Shown here: piece after piece, positions 1 to 9,109 of the stretch
Numbering within the stretch: the stretch's first letter is position 1
Layout of the letters: every line of letters starts with the position of its first letter
From: Pomphorhynchus laevis
Lineage: Eukaryota; Acanthocephala; Palaeacanthocephala; Echinorhynchida; Pomphorhynchidae
Assembly (NCBI GenBank): GCA_012934845.2
Contig: WNNJ02002376.1
Location: forward strand, 1-64,000
DNA length: 64,000 nucleotides
Reading direction: 5' to 3'
The notes under the pieces: model-generated
Told to the model about the DNA's origin: nothing
Databases searched by the model: none
The model's input: the letters and a program-made list of their open reading frames with translations, nothing else
Position numbers and translations under genes: made by a program

Positions 1-240
1 GGTTGCCTGTGTGACATTGTGAATAAAGGCGTTTCCGACACTTTGCTTAATTGTCTGAGGCGTACGCTTTTAACGAGATCGAATTGCTGTGCGGACCATC
101 CTTAACCACTCGACAGAGGTTGTTGCTGAATTGTCGCTGCACTTGTTGGATCACAAATGGATGCGGCAGGTATAATAGTAGTGCACGGATGTGCTGAGTA
201 AACAACGGTCCAGAATTTCTTACGAAATACGGCATTTATA
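1..240. repeat. PLE pseudo-LTR-type repeat, copy 1
   Basis: This GC-richer stretch begins with the words GGTTGCCTGTGTGAC and ends near AACAACGGTCC. The same words recur in the same order at about 7884-8100, and the first is seen again in altered form at 8236-8250. Such spaced direct repeats next to canonical PLE pieces are what pseudo-LTRs look like. No believable protein is encoded. The assignment to a PLE is inferred from the neighbourhood. Confidence 0.5.
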
Positions 241-253
241 CTAAATGGTGTTG

Positions 254-254
254 C

Positions 255-329
<75 letters not shown>
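254..329. repeat. (TA)n microsatellite, left flank of inverted PLE pair
   Basis: An almost pure TA dinucleotide run. A matching AT run sits at 1752-1830, so the inverted PLE endonuclease pair between them is bracketed by the same microsatellite. Insertion into microsatellites is known for several PLE clades, so this is probably the target. Confidence 0.9.
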
Positions 330-331
<2 letters not shown>

Positions 332-596
332 TTTAAATTCATATATTATTTATAATATATGTTTCAAACGAAACATATATTATATATATAGTTTTGGTTG
401 TATGCTAAACTGTCTTCCAGGATCACCCATGATTCGTTTATATATTCCAAATTTTTCAATAAACTGGTGGTTAAAAGATGACAACAATTTACAACGTTAT
501 TTTACTAGTTTCGCGTTTCACACGCTTTTTCAAAAAATTCTGTCACAAATCTACAATTACAGAGCTTCGTATGTGCTACAAAATCCGCGTAAGAAA

Positions 597-1061
597 TCAG
601 TCATTTTCTGACCATTCAAAAATTGTGCCGCTATTTAAACCATATGATTTGTAAGTTCTTAATTGACCTTGCCACCTCGATTCTTTTATTAACCGTTCTT
701 TAATTAGTGATATATTATTTTCAACTACTATGTATTCCATCATTAATTCATCTCCGTTGTGTTGCTTCACTATATGTGTTACAATTCCATCTGTATTATA
801 GTTTTTATTATTTTCTGGATTGTTGTTTTTAGAATTAAGTAATGATTTGATGTCTGCCCTTCTGTTGTTTAGCCTTTCACTAAGGGATCTCTTTGACTCT
901 CCTATATATTGTAGGTTACATTCTTTACACCTGCCTACATATATTATTTTTTTAGTCGTACAACAGTTATTTCTTTTTATAAACTTGTCTGCTCTAGATA
1001 TAACATCAAAGGCATTGAACCTTGTATTTGCTTCCAATCTACAAATAAGATTTCTACGCAT
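597..1061 (-). pseudogene. PLE GIY-YIG endonuclease, C-terminal fragment (left arm)
   Basis: The 154-residue frame holds a GIY-YIG nuclease core: IIYVGRCKECNLQYIG followed by the helix SKRSLSERLNNRRADIKS, then an HIVKQH segment and, near the end, a YGLN that matches the P-x-GLN end of PLE endonucleases. In canonical PLEs this domain is fused behind the reverse transcriptase and nicks the target DNA. Here no RT precedes it; the upstream 30 residues differ from the inverted sister, so the fragment is a recombinant or 5'-truncated copy. The key YIG triad and the arginine helix are present, yet the piece is not a complete gene. Confidence 0.8.
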
Positions 1062-1065
1062 TTAG

Positions 1066-1600
1066 TTAAATCAAAATTTGATTCAAACATAATAAATAAT
1101 TATTCGCGTGAACCAGGTGACTGCAAGAGCTGTAAACGACCAAGATGCAAAACCTGCGAATGTATCGTCAAATCAGATACAATATTAAGTTCATCTACAA
1201 ATCTAAAATATCCTATTAAAGTAAATAATTGTTGTACGACTAAAAACATTATATATGTAGGCATATGTAAAGAATGTAACCTGCAATATAAAGGAGTGTC
1301 AAAGAGATCCCTTAGTGAAAAGCTAAACAACAGTAGGGCAGACATCAAATCATTACTTAATTCTAAAAACAACAATCCAGAAAATAATAAAAACTATAAT
1401 ACAGATGGAATTGTAACACATATAGTGAAGCAACACAACAGAGATGAGTCAATGATGGAGTACATAGTAGTTGAAAATAATATACCACTAATTAAATAAC
1501 GGTTAATAAAAGAATCGATGGTGGCAAGGTCAATTAAGAACTTACAAATCATATGGTTTAAATAGCGGCACAATTTTTGAATGGTCAGAAAATGACTGAT
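1066..1600 (+). pseudogene. PLE GIY-YIG endonuclease, inverted sister copy
   Basis: The reading frame runs open from about 1066 to 1497. It starts with a cysteine-rich stretch (GDCKSCKRPRCKTCEC), a typical linker that comes before the GIY-YIG core in PLEs, then IIYVGICKECNLQYKG. The second half of the core is YKG rather than YIG, and a stop (TAA at about 1497) plus a frame change interrupt the C-terminal part that is intact in the left arm. It is therefore a dead copy. It shares the same 3' flank and ends at the AT microsatellite. Confidence 0.78.
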
Positions 1601-1750
1601 TTCTTACGCGGATTTTGTAGCACATACGAAGCTCTGTAATTGTAGATTTGTGACATAGAATTTTTTAAAAAAGCGTGTGAAAAGCGAAACTAGTAAAATA
1701 ACGTTGTAAATTGTTGTCATCTTTTAACCACCAGTTTATTGAAAAATTTG

Positions 1751-1751
<1 letters not shown>

Positions 1752-1830
<79 letters not shown>
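1752..1830. repeat. (AT)n microsatellite, right flank
   Basis: Pure AT repeat that begins at the exact end of the right arm of the inverted PLE pair; partner of the run at 254-329. Confidence 0.9.
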
Positions 1831-1833
<3 letters not shown>

Positions 1834-1890
1834 TAGAATATTTTTGAAACTGGCGCTCTGGGTCCATCAAAGACTCTTTTATATATAATA

Positions 1891-2121
1891 AGTATTAATT
1901 GAAGCAGAGTTTGGAAATATATATATTTTCTTTAAAATTACAACGTTTCGAGCGCAACCGCTCTTTTTCAAGTTATTTACAGTATGATTAAATTCAATCA
2001 TACTGTAAATAACTTGAATTTAATCATACTGTAAATAACTTGAAAAAGAGCGGTTGCGCTCGAAACGTTGTAATTTTAAAGAAAATATATATATTTCCAA
2101 ACTCTTGCTTCAATTAATACT
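1891..2121. repeat. Foldback element with hammerhead-like hairpins in both arms
   Basis: Two arms of about 105 bp are reverse complements of each other around a centre near 1998-2010. Each arm contains a hairpin GAGCG-GTTG-CGCTC directly followed by GAAACGTTG and preceded by CTTGAAAAA. That order (CUGANGA-like box, stem, GAAA, short palindrome) is the order of a hammerhead ribozyme, but the first box is too degenerate to call it active. Short AT runs flank the unit. No coding capacity is seen. Confidence 0.6.
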
Positions 2122-2343
2122 TGTATATATATATATATATCTTCGAGACATCTGATTTAGTTGCGATCCGGGATTTGTAACAGATGCGATCAAATAGTTG
2201 AAATTAAATAATAAAAACCGGAAAATTCGACCAAAAGTTTGTTTTCTTGACATTTCGCCATTCTAGGGCTTTTTAAAAATCTACAAATACATCTACAGTT
2301 AAAAAATTAAAAATTTAAAAATTTTTAATTTCAACTATATAGA

Positions 2344-2398
2344 TAATTATAATGTGAAACTAGTAAGCAAGTTGCTTACTAGTTTCACATTATAATTA
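2344..2398. repeat. Near-perfect 27-bp-arm hairpin
   Basis: The arms read into each other around a single G at 2371 (left arm ends TAGTAAGCAA, right arm begins TTGCTTACTA). A spacer this short cannot form a normal RNA loop, so the sequence behaves as a DNA palindrome. Nothing coding lies in it. Confidence 0.85.
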
Positions 2399-2564
2399 TA
2401 TATTATACTGTATTCATTCTAATAGATCTTGGACAACGGTTTCCGTTGTATATTTAAAAGGTCTCCGATATATTTAAAAGACATCTCCGAGAATTTGCTA
2501 ACTTAGTAGCATGGGCATATCTTCTTATAAATAGGTTAGATTACTTATTCAAATCAGCTTCAGT

Positions 2565-2816
2565 AATAAGATGTCAGTCCGGATGAACAATCGTAGAGCG
2601 GATATTAAAGCCTGTCATATAAATGCAGATGGACTGGCATCACACCTCATTAAAAATCCAACACATTAAATTTGACTTGCAGTAATTGATGGAAATATTC
2701 CCAACACTGCTAAAAGAAAGCGTAAGGAACTCTATTGGATAGCACAATTAATGACTGATAGATCGCTAAACAGTGAAGTGATAGGTGCACTGAAATTGGT
2801 GAACAACAACATTTAA
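2565..2816 (+). pseudogene. PLE GIY-YIG endonuclease tail fragment
   Basis: One plus frame reads RMNNRRADIK, then DGLASHLIKNPTH, then AVIDGNIPN and RKRKELYWIAQLMT before a stop at 2814-2816. These are the arginine helix, the histidine region and the closing W-I-x-x-L motif of PLE endonucleases. The YIG core is missing upstream and one stop interrupts the frame, so only the C-terminal half of the domain survives. Confidence 0.65.
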
Positions 2817-2904
2817 GATGCTATCATATATTTATGCTGTTATATTTATATTTTTACAATTGTAGATAATATTTTCCTAATGAACGCCACTAGTTATTCG
2901 AAAT

Positions 2905-3039
2905 TAAATCAGCTAACTGAGTCTACGTATTGTTATATAATTATAAAATAAACAAAACATAATAATGCTAAATCAAAATTTAATAATTAAATAATAAAAT
3001 TAATAATTGTTTTTAGATTTTCTATAATTTTAATCAAGT

Positions 3040-3070
<31 letters not shown>

Positions 3071-3380
3071 ATTTAAAATAAACGTCATTTTTATGAATTG
3101 ATTAATAAATAACAGACGTTGTATCAGAATAAGAATTAGAGGTCATCAGGAGGAACTGCTATGCTATTAGGTTTCGGCCCCTAACTCCTTTACCCAACAT
3201 AGCAGCGGGGCCAAATACATGCTAATGATGTATTTCCTCTGAAATAACTATCTAGTATCTTATTCTAATACAAAGTATATTATTTATTATCCATCCATAA
3301 AAATTTGCCACTTAAGAGTTTAAATTTATTCTTTATATTATTGTGTTGATTTATTTATTGTGTTGAATAAAACGATATCG
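2905..3380 (-). mobile_element. Naiad-type PLE, 5'-truncated 3' end (minus)
   Basis: Reverse complement of the last part of the element at 8966-12467: it starts with the terminal motif (plus-strand words AAATCAGCTAACTGAGTC), passes through the 3' UTR with its pseudoknot module, and stops within the last codons of the RT (KFLWMDNK region). It therefore lacks nearly the whole protein. This is a typical 5'-truncated insertion. Confidence 0.85.
3145..3244 (-). ncRNA. Naiad 3'-UTR pseudoknot module (copy A)
   Basis: Minus-strand copy of the fold described at 8637-8737. All four helices are kept. Changes from the other copies are confined to loop positions (for example A for G in the purine-rich loop), which supports the fold. 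Confidence 0.55.
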
Positions 3381-3630
3381 TTGTGTTTCCGGTTTGACTT
3401 AAAATCCGAGTATTAATATATATTATATATAATAAAAGTTATCTTTAGAAACCGGTGAAAGACAAGCAACCTTTTTATTTAAAAAACGTTTCAGAGAGTT
3501 TGTCCTTCTTCAGACTTTACAATAATGTGCAATTTTTCGCTAGCGTCTAAAATGTTATATAACTCAAAAATGAATGATCGTACATGTTTAGCGATTCATC
3601 TGACATTAATTGACCAATTCAAAACTTTTC

Positions 3631-4017
3631 TTATATTTTGCGCATATGGGAATCGGATATTGGGTCATCGATAATTGTCGTAATCATGGAATGATCCGGA
3701 TCTTCAATCATGTGTGATACGTATCCATCTGCAGTTGTTTTCAATTCTTTTAAATATCTCCGCCGATTATTCACTCGAATATTGTATCTTGTCCCTGTCT
3801 GACCGACATACTTAGCTGCACAAACCTGACACCTAGATTGATAAATAATTCCTTCAGATTTGCACATAAAGTGCTGTCTAATTGAATAACTTAGGTCCGT
3901 GACGGTGCTACTGATCTTAATTGTCTCGACCATATCTGAACAATTTTTGAAACGCTTGCCACTGCACCTGTAACTCCCATGTGTTACCGTTTTGTTCGTT
4001 TGCTTGCGGTTTAACAT
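3631..4017 (-). pseudogene. PLE GIY-YIG endonuclease domain
   Basis: The frame shows the cysteine-rich lead (YRCSGKRFKNCSDM), then ISSTVTDLSYSI, then the core GIIYQSRCQVCAAKYVGQTG with the NNRRR helix and a SHMIED histidine region. This is the DNA-nicking domain of canonical PLEs. It follows the RT of the same element on the same strand. The closing W-I-L-T-P-GLN part is out of frame or lost after residue 128, so the domain is incomplete. Assignment to the canonical (C-terminal nuclease) group is firm from the order. Confidence 0.85.
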
Positions 4018-4327
4018 ATGCGCGAAACTTGTCGGAATCTTGAACCTGACTCTTGGTCGAACATTAGTATTTTATCGCCTCGGTTACCGATGTGAATATT
4101 GAATCGAATTGCTTTTGTATGTAGCGGTAGGCGTGATTGTATGTATATACAACGTTAATCTCTTTCGGCTTGTCTTCTTGTTTTTCTCGAGGAGAGTGCC
4201 ATAGCAGGCTTCCTCGATCTGTATTCTGAGCGTAAAGGAATTGCCTTTGTATCTGCTTTAGAGAATATCCTCTTTCTGAAAACCGTTTTGATAAGTTAGA
4301 TAGCGCATCCTTGAAATCTGAGTCTAA

Positions 4328-5219
4328 TCAGCAAATTTTTCGCGTGCAGTATGCTTCATTTCGCAATATCAGCCTTTTCGTTGGATTGGGATGACTACTT
4401 CTTGCATGTACATACGACTTCATCCCTGTAAACTTTGTGTACATTTTTGTGTGCCATTCGTCTGGTCTTGGTTGATATATTAGTGTGTCAAGGAATAGTA
4501 TCTGCTGGTTTTTAGGTAAGTCAAGACTAAACATTAGCTCCGAACTGGTATTTAAATATTCGCAGAACTCTACAAGATGTGATATGTCGGATGGCCAACC
4601 TATAAGAATATCATCGACATAGTGTTTCCATATTAATGGTCGATGTGAGCATTGTTGTAGGAATCGTTCCTCTACACACGTGAGGTATAAGCTGGCGTAT
4701 GTGGGGCCTACGGGCGTTCCCATGGCCGTTCCTCTTATTTGAAGATAAAGGTGACTATTGAATTCAAAGGTATTCGAGTTTAGCACCATCTTCAGTAGTT
4801 CACATACGCGTGCAATCTTACATTCGTCCCACTGTTTGTTGCTCAAAATAGTTCGTATGGCCTGAACTCCGCTTTTAGTCTCAATATTTGTGAAGAGTGA
4901 CTCCACGTCCATCGTTGCCACTTTTGGTTGTTGATTGTCCCTTTTACTCGTTTGAAAAAAAACGAAGGAATTCATCTGTACTCTCGATAAATGATGGCGA
5001 TTCCTTTAAAATTGGGTGCAGTTGTTCATGCAACCACTTGGAAAGTTTTTCCGTTGCTGTTCTACAGTTGCTAATGATCGTACGTGCAGGGGTAGGTTTA
5101 TTCATCTTATGTATTTTCGGAAGCATATACAAGCTTCCTGATCTAGGGTTATCTACCTTCAACTTTTTGGCAAGGTCGTCATTTTCGAATATTAAGTCGA
5201 TAGTGTCGTTCGCTCTCAT
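4328..5219 (-). pseudogene. PLE reverse transcriptase core
   Basis: Two overlapping frames joined by one frameshift near 4950. The first (5219-4944) holds the fingers motif LYMLPKIHK and the proline-rich ARTIISN segment. The second (4975-4328) holds motif A (TMDVESLFTNI), motif B (RGTAMGTPVGPTYASLYL), motif C with the catalytic pair (KHYVDDILIGW) and the thumb-side FLDTLIYQ block. PLE RTs copy the element RNA at a nicked target and are the closest relatives of telomerase RT. All catalytic aspartates are present; only the frameshift disables it. Confidence 0.88.
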
Positions 5220-5367
5220 AATATATTCTCAATTTTACTATATTTTCTGATGTAACTTCTTTCTTCATTATATAACGTAATTTGTTTTCTTGCAAACTGG
5301 ATGCAGATGTGTATTGGCCACAATAATACACTATTAATTCATTAGTATTTGTATGCAGCTGTCGCAA
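5179..5367 (-). pseudogene. PLE linker segment upstream of RT
   Basis: A 62-codon frame reading VYYCGQYTSAS and then KLRIYYESERHYRLNIRK. It sits directly upstream of the RT fingers on the same strand but in another frame. It resembles the poorly conserved spacer of canonical PLE proteins; the assignment rests mainly on position. Confidence 0.45.
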
Positions 5368-5400
5368 ACTGTGGTTCGCAGTTTTAGAAAATTCCTAATC

Positions 5401-5711
5401 ATTCTATCAACAAATACTAAGGATTGTCGCCTGGTTGCGAACGAAAACAAGCCTCTCCCTTGCTAGGGCAGTCTCTATGTGCTCGCGAGCTCCATGATCC
5501 GCGCGAAATTTACCCATTGTAACATCTGAGGACGTCCAAGCTCAAATACGGATAACGCGGAATGCTATGTCGACAACCTCAAGTGACTTGCTTTAGCCAT
5601 GAGTTATTTAAGTCATTGACATATCGATTGCGGAATTAGCTGATTTTACTGATTGTTGCTTGCTAGGAGACGTTTGTAACATTGTATTTTGATTTTTGCT
5701 TTGACTAATAA
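5401..5711. other. GC-richer spacer between PLE pieces
   Basis: No frame longer than a few dozen codons and no recognisable motif. Base composition is higher in GC than the flanks, like other PLE leader sequences here. The first bases repeat the text of the 5712-5951 fragment (the ATTCCTAATCATTCTATCAA stretch), so a second copy of the same PLE junction begins here. Confidence 0.4.
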
Positions 5712-5951
5712 CTATCCTCTCTCTGTATTTGTATGCTGATGTCGCACACTATGGTTAGTAGTTTTTAGAAAATTCCTAATCATTCTATCAACAAATCTAA
5801 ATAGATAGTTATTATTAACAAGAATTTGTCTAATTCGTTCTAATTCCTTATGCAATTCATTCCAGTTAGTGCAAATACAATAGGCGCGGTGCAGTAGCGA
5901 TTTGATAACACTCTCTTTGTATTTGAGCAGGCAGATACTAAAGAAATTCAT
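5712..5951 (-). pseudogene. PLE RT C-terminal (thumb) fragment
   Basis: The frame reads KESVIKSLLHRAYCICTNW, then LHKELERIRQILVNNNY, then FVDRMIRNFL. The HRAY-ICTNW and ELERIRQIL-NNNY blocks are the conserved tail between RT and endonuclease in canonical PLEs. The RT body expected upstream on this strand is not contiguous; related pieces lie at 6303-7152 in mixed orientation. Confidence 0.75.
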
Positions 5952-5984
5952 ACTTTGACCAGCTTATCATTACCGGCTTATCAA

Positions 5985-6350
5985 GCGTAAACTTGATTTG
6001 ACTTTTAATCAAATATGTCTAGATAAGGATATCACTCAAATAGTTAGAACAGTACTAAGGTGTGACATTTTTAATTACGACAATCAATTTTATTAGCGAA
6101 TCAAAGGACTTTCAATGGGTAATTGTCTCGCACCAATACTAGCGATCATGTATTTGGATAGGCTTGAGAACACATTTATCTATAACAATGAATCCCTCAC
6201 ACGTGAAATCATGCATTACTACCGCTACATAGACGACGTCCTTATTGTACATGATACGAATCTATTCCGCCAAACGTTAATTGACACTTTTGATAAGAAC
6301 CGTCATTTGACAGCTGAATTAACGTCTGATGATACGGATAGATACTGACC
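5985..6350 (+). pseudogene. PLE RT fragment with motifs B and C (plus)
   Basis: One plus frame with a stop near 6093 reads TFNQICLDKD, then GLSMGNCLAPILAIMYLDRL (motif B) and HYYRYIDDVLIVHD (motif C with both catalytic aspartates). The first block is normally N-terminal in the protein, and here it is joined straight to the region before motif B, so about half the protein is deleted. The copy runs opposite to its neighbours at 6303-7152. Confidence 0.8.
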
Positions 6351-7152
6351 ATCATAAGTGCTTTTTCTGTATACCGAGCACTCAAATTTATTGTCAATAT
6401 TGTTGACAAGTACATCGAAGAACGGTAATACATTTTGGTTTTCAAACTCAACCGTAAAATGAAGACATGACGAAAGCTGGTTCATGTAATATTCCTAATT
6501 CATAATGACGATCGTTTAATTTTTGTCGGCCTTTCGAATAACTACATTTTCGTTGTTTTTTAGCATTTTGAGTTGTTTATATTGCTCCTTTGTAATAACA
6601 TCTCTGTTGTGGTCTATAATCTCTTTTAGTCCAAAGATTTTGAGTTCACATCGTAATGACTCATCATTTAATATTGACATTTCTTTGTTTTTAGCCAATT
6701 CTTTAAGGGATTGATATAACTGCTCAACAGCGAGTTTTTGTTTTTGCAAAATAAATTTAGTTTTTAATTGTGTACTCAGGAGATATCATGATATTTGGCA
6801 GGTTGAGTACATTATCAATATTTTGTCTTCGACATATCTGACCACCATATGATTTTAATTTATTATCAAATTTCATTATTATACGGGAAGTGTGTTCATC
6901 GCCTTTGCATTTTATCAGCATCCACATCGCATAGAAGGATAAAAGCCTGCACACCTTCATTAGTTGATATAATGAACATCCAAATTTCAATTGTATGATA
7001 TGAATGTCTTTGCAATTATTTATTTCCGATTTAACCAAACCGTGTTTAAATTGTTTTACAAATTTATCATTCTTTATTCTTGTTTTGTGAAGCTTAAAAT
7101 TCGTGAATATTGGTAGCAAATCGTTATCTAGACATATTTGATTGAAAGTCAA
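6303..7152 (-). pseudogene. PLE N-terminal and post-motif-C pieces (minus)
   Basis: Three minus-strand frames: 7152-6757 reads TFNQICLDNDLLPIFTNFKLHKTRI and on, the N-terminal domain; 6749-6516 ends in MLKNNENVVIRKADKN, the fingers lead-in; 6485-6303 reads LHFTVEFENQNVLPFFDVLV and CSVYRKSTYDGQYLS, the block after motif C. Motifs A to C, which should lie between the last two, are absent here but occur in inverted orientation at 5985-6350. The element was broken and inverted internally. Confidence 0.78.
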
Positions 7153-7540
7153 ATCAAGTTTACGCTTGATAAGTCGGTAATATAATCTTTCAGCAGCGCG
7201 AAATTCTGGTAGCTGTACTTGTTTGAAAATTCAAAACATGAAAGGAGTACCATTTGGCAACACAATAAAAAAACGCAAAAATTTCTTGTGATATTTAGAT
7301 CTTGACATAGATCGTCATCAGACATCTGTAAAATAAAAAATACAAATTACAGGAATACAAAAAATACAAAAATACAAATTAAAGGAATTTAGTGCCTGAT
7401 GCATGGTCAAACTGCGATACGCACTACCATGCACAGATCGCATGCTAAATTCTCTCTGATGACTTAGATTAAGGGTAGTTCTGCTTTTCGAGCTTCAAAC
7501 ACTGTTTAAGCGTGTGTCAAGGTGCATATGAATGATTATT
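7153..7540. other. PLE-flanking sequence without a gene
   Basis: No open frame. A minus-strand CTGATGA box followed by a GATCT...AGATC stem lies at about 7287-7314, but the GAAA box that a hammerhead needs is changed. Tandem ATACAAAAA-type words occur around 7340-7385. Confidence 0.4.
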
Positions 7541-7594
7541 GTAGTCACGGTATTGATGAGCTCCGTTAGAACGAAACGCGTCTACCGTTATTAA
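7541..7594 (+). ncRNA. Hammerhead ribozyme (type I) relic of a PLE
   Basis: The parts lie in exact hammerhead order. Stem I is CGGTA (7548-7552) with TACCG (7583-7587) and continues outwards with one mismatch. The first core box is TTGATGA (7553-7559) instead of CTGATGA. Stem II is GCTC-CGTTA-GAAC with one C-A mismatch, followed by GAAA (7573-7576). The short palindrome ACGCGT then places cleavage after the C at 7582. Short, dimer-type stem III is known for PLE and retrozyme hammerheads. Both defects are single C/T transitions; the C3 change should abolish cleavage, so this copy is probably inactive. Confidence 0.82.
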
Positions 7595-7779
7595 GTTTGT
7601 CGTCACACATGGGATGACTGGGCATACGTAGCGACTTTGAATAATGCGGTTCTATATCTTGGTCTGATGAATATATATAGAATGCTGCCTGGTGTTTATG
7701 CCCTTTTGCTAGGAAAACATAGTGATTTATATATAACCATTCTACTCTTAAATTATATATATTAAAACTGCTGTCAGTA

Positions 7780-8260
7780 CTTAATTGAACTACACTCAAC
7801 AATCAGCATGATAGTCGTCACTACTAGACGTCAGAGATGACCGCCAGCGCTCATCATTAGTGTGAGCTATCTCGATAACGTTTTGGTTGCCTGTGTGACT
7901 TTTGAAAAAAGCATTTCCGATAAATTGCTTAAGTTTTGGCGGCAAAAATCTCGTAAACTGAGAACTTGCTTATCAGACCTATCCATATCAGGCGATTCAT
8001 TTGTTGCTGCATCGCGTCGCTCGTTGGATACTTGAATGGATTCGGCACGTATATATTACAGTTAGCATCAAATATTCTTTAAAAACAACGGTCCATGACT
8101 CAATTGGAATACGACAATGTGGTAAAAACGGCTCTAGGTACTTAACTGGACTAAACTCAACAATCATCATAATATTCGTTACTACTCGACATCAGAGATG
8201 ACCGACTGCTCTCATCAATAGTATGATCCATGTCGATGGCGTTTCGGTTGCTCTGTGACT
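7780..8260. repeat. Direct repeats of a PLE pseudo-LTR
   Basis: About 120 bp at 7780-7900 (CTCAACAATCA..., GTCAGAGATGACCG...) recur at about 8150-8260 in the same orientation with moderate divergence. The interval between carries the GGTTGCCTGTGTGAC unit of position 1. The arrangement is a partial tandem duplication typical of PLE pseudo-LTRs. No coding frame is convincing. Confidence 0.65.
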
Positions 8261-8439
8261 TATATTTTAATATTTTTATAAGCGGTTTTCACTTTATATT
8301 TGATAGATTATCTAATTTAGTTGTTTCGTATGTCTGGGATTTCAAATGCTTATTTGCTTATACAATATATTAATTTTTATCTTATATGACTGTTTCTCCT
8401 CCTTTATTACTTCGTTTAATAATCACATCATCTATTTGG

Positions 8440-8965
8440 TCTTAAGTAAAATATATAAATCAACACAATATATAAAGAATAAATTTAAACTCAATAGTAA
8501 ATATATAAACTCAATAGTAAAATATATAAATCAACACAATAATATAAAGAATAAATTTAAACTCTTAAGTGGTAAATTTTTATGGATGGATAATAAATAA
8601 TATACTTTGTATTAGAATAAGATACTAGATAGTTATTTCAGAGGAAATACATCATTAGCATGTATTTGGCCCCGCTGCTATGTTGGGTAGAGGAGTTAGG
8701 GGCCGAAACCTGATAGCATAGCAGTTCCTCCTGATGACCTCTAATTCTTATTCTGATACAACGTCTGTTATTTATTAGTCAATTCATAAAAATGACTTTT
8801 ATTTTATATTTCAATTTTTTATTTTAACTTGATTTAAATTATAGAAAATCTAAAAACAATTATTAATTTTATTATTTAATTATTAAATTTTGATTTAGCA
8901 TTATTATGTTTTGTTTATTTTATAATTATATTAAATACGTAGACTCAGTTAGCTGATTTAATTTG
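8440..8965 (+). mobile_element. Naiad-type PLE, 5'-truncated upstream tandem copy
   Basis: Begins inside the last codons of the RT (KYINQHNN words, with an internal duplication around 8455-8530), continues through KLLSGKFLWMDNK, stop, 3' UTR and the terminal motif. It ends where the longer copy begins, in the same direction, so the pair has the head-to-tail layout that makes the shared 3' part a pseudo-LTR. Confidence 0.85.
8637..8737 (+). ncRNA. Naiad 3'-UTR pseudoknot module (reference copy B)
   Basis: Four pairings can be drawn. A closing stem joins TCAGAGG (8638-8644) to CCTC-C-TGA (about 8727-8734, one bulged C). A hairpin pairs AAATACAT with ATGTATTT. Two helices then interlock: GGCCCC (8668-8673) with GGGGCC (8699-8704), and CTGCTATG (8675-8682) with CATAGCAG (8717-8724). 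The order a-b-a'-b' makes an H-type pseudoknot. Related copies are at 3145-3244 (minus), 12141-12240 and 53642-53740. Function is unknown; recognition by the RT or self-cleavage are both conceivable. Confidence 0.6.
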
Positions 8966-9109
8966 TTCTACTGACATGTTATTATTGACCTGTGGACTTT
9001 GTTTTCCCGGTAATATGACCTCTGCCAGAAATACTGAAACTGTATTATTGGTTACGACTTTACTATTATTTTTTCTTATTTTCAAACAAGTTTGATGAAT
9101 TATTAATTC

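Larger units (their letters stand above)
446..1757. repeat. Long inverted repeat built from two PLE 3' ends
   Basis: The segment 446 to about 965 is repeated in reverse complement at about 1232-1757, including coding sequence and the 3' flank down to the microsatellite edge. The middle part (about 966-1231) is not shared: the left copy has different upstream sequence from the right. This is a head-to-head arrangement of two 3'-terminal PLE fragments, a known outcome of PLE integration. A few substitutions separate the arms, so it is not a cloning artefact of identical strands. Confidence 0.8.
3600..5400 (-). mobile_element. Canonical PLE (RT then C-terminal GIY-YIG), frame-broken
   Basis: Read on the minus strand, the pieces follow in order: N-terminal linker (5367-5179), fingers (5219-4944), RT palm (4975-4328), connecting domain (about 4330-4018) and GIY-YIG endonuclease (4017-3631). 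This is the classic Penelope-like order. Frame shifts separate the pieces. A hammerhead-like CTGAAGA...GAAACG motif lies just past its 3' side (3487-3512). Both the 5' start and the last endonuclease residues are lost. Confidence 0.85.

Noticed and set aside
7831-8260. Minus-strand hammerhead in the pseudo-LTR (CCGAAACGCC at 8230-8240)
   Set aside because: The GAAAC box is present in one repeat, but the CUGANGA box that should precede it reads CACAGAG and the sister repeat has lost GAAAC.
8637-8737. Hammerhead in the Naiad 3' UTR (CCTGATGA and CCGAAAC words)
   Set aside because: The two boxes are in the wrong order and no pairing gives stems II and III at the right places.
8637-8737. HDV-like ribozyme in the Naiad 3' UTR
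   Set aside because: Order of the two main helices fits, but there is no three-base-pair P3, no pyrimidine L3, no P4 and no clear catalytic cytosine.
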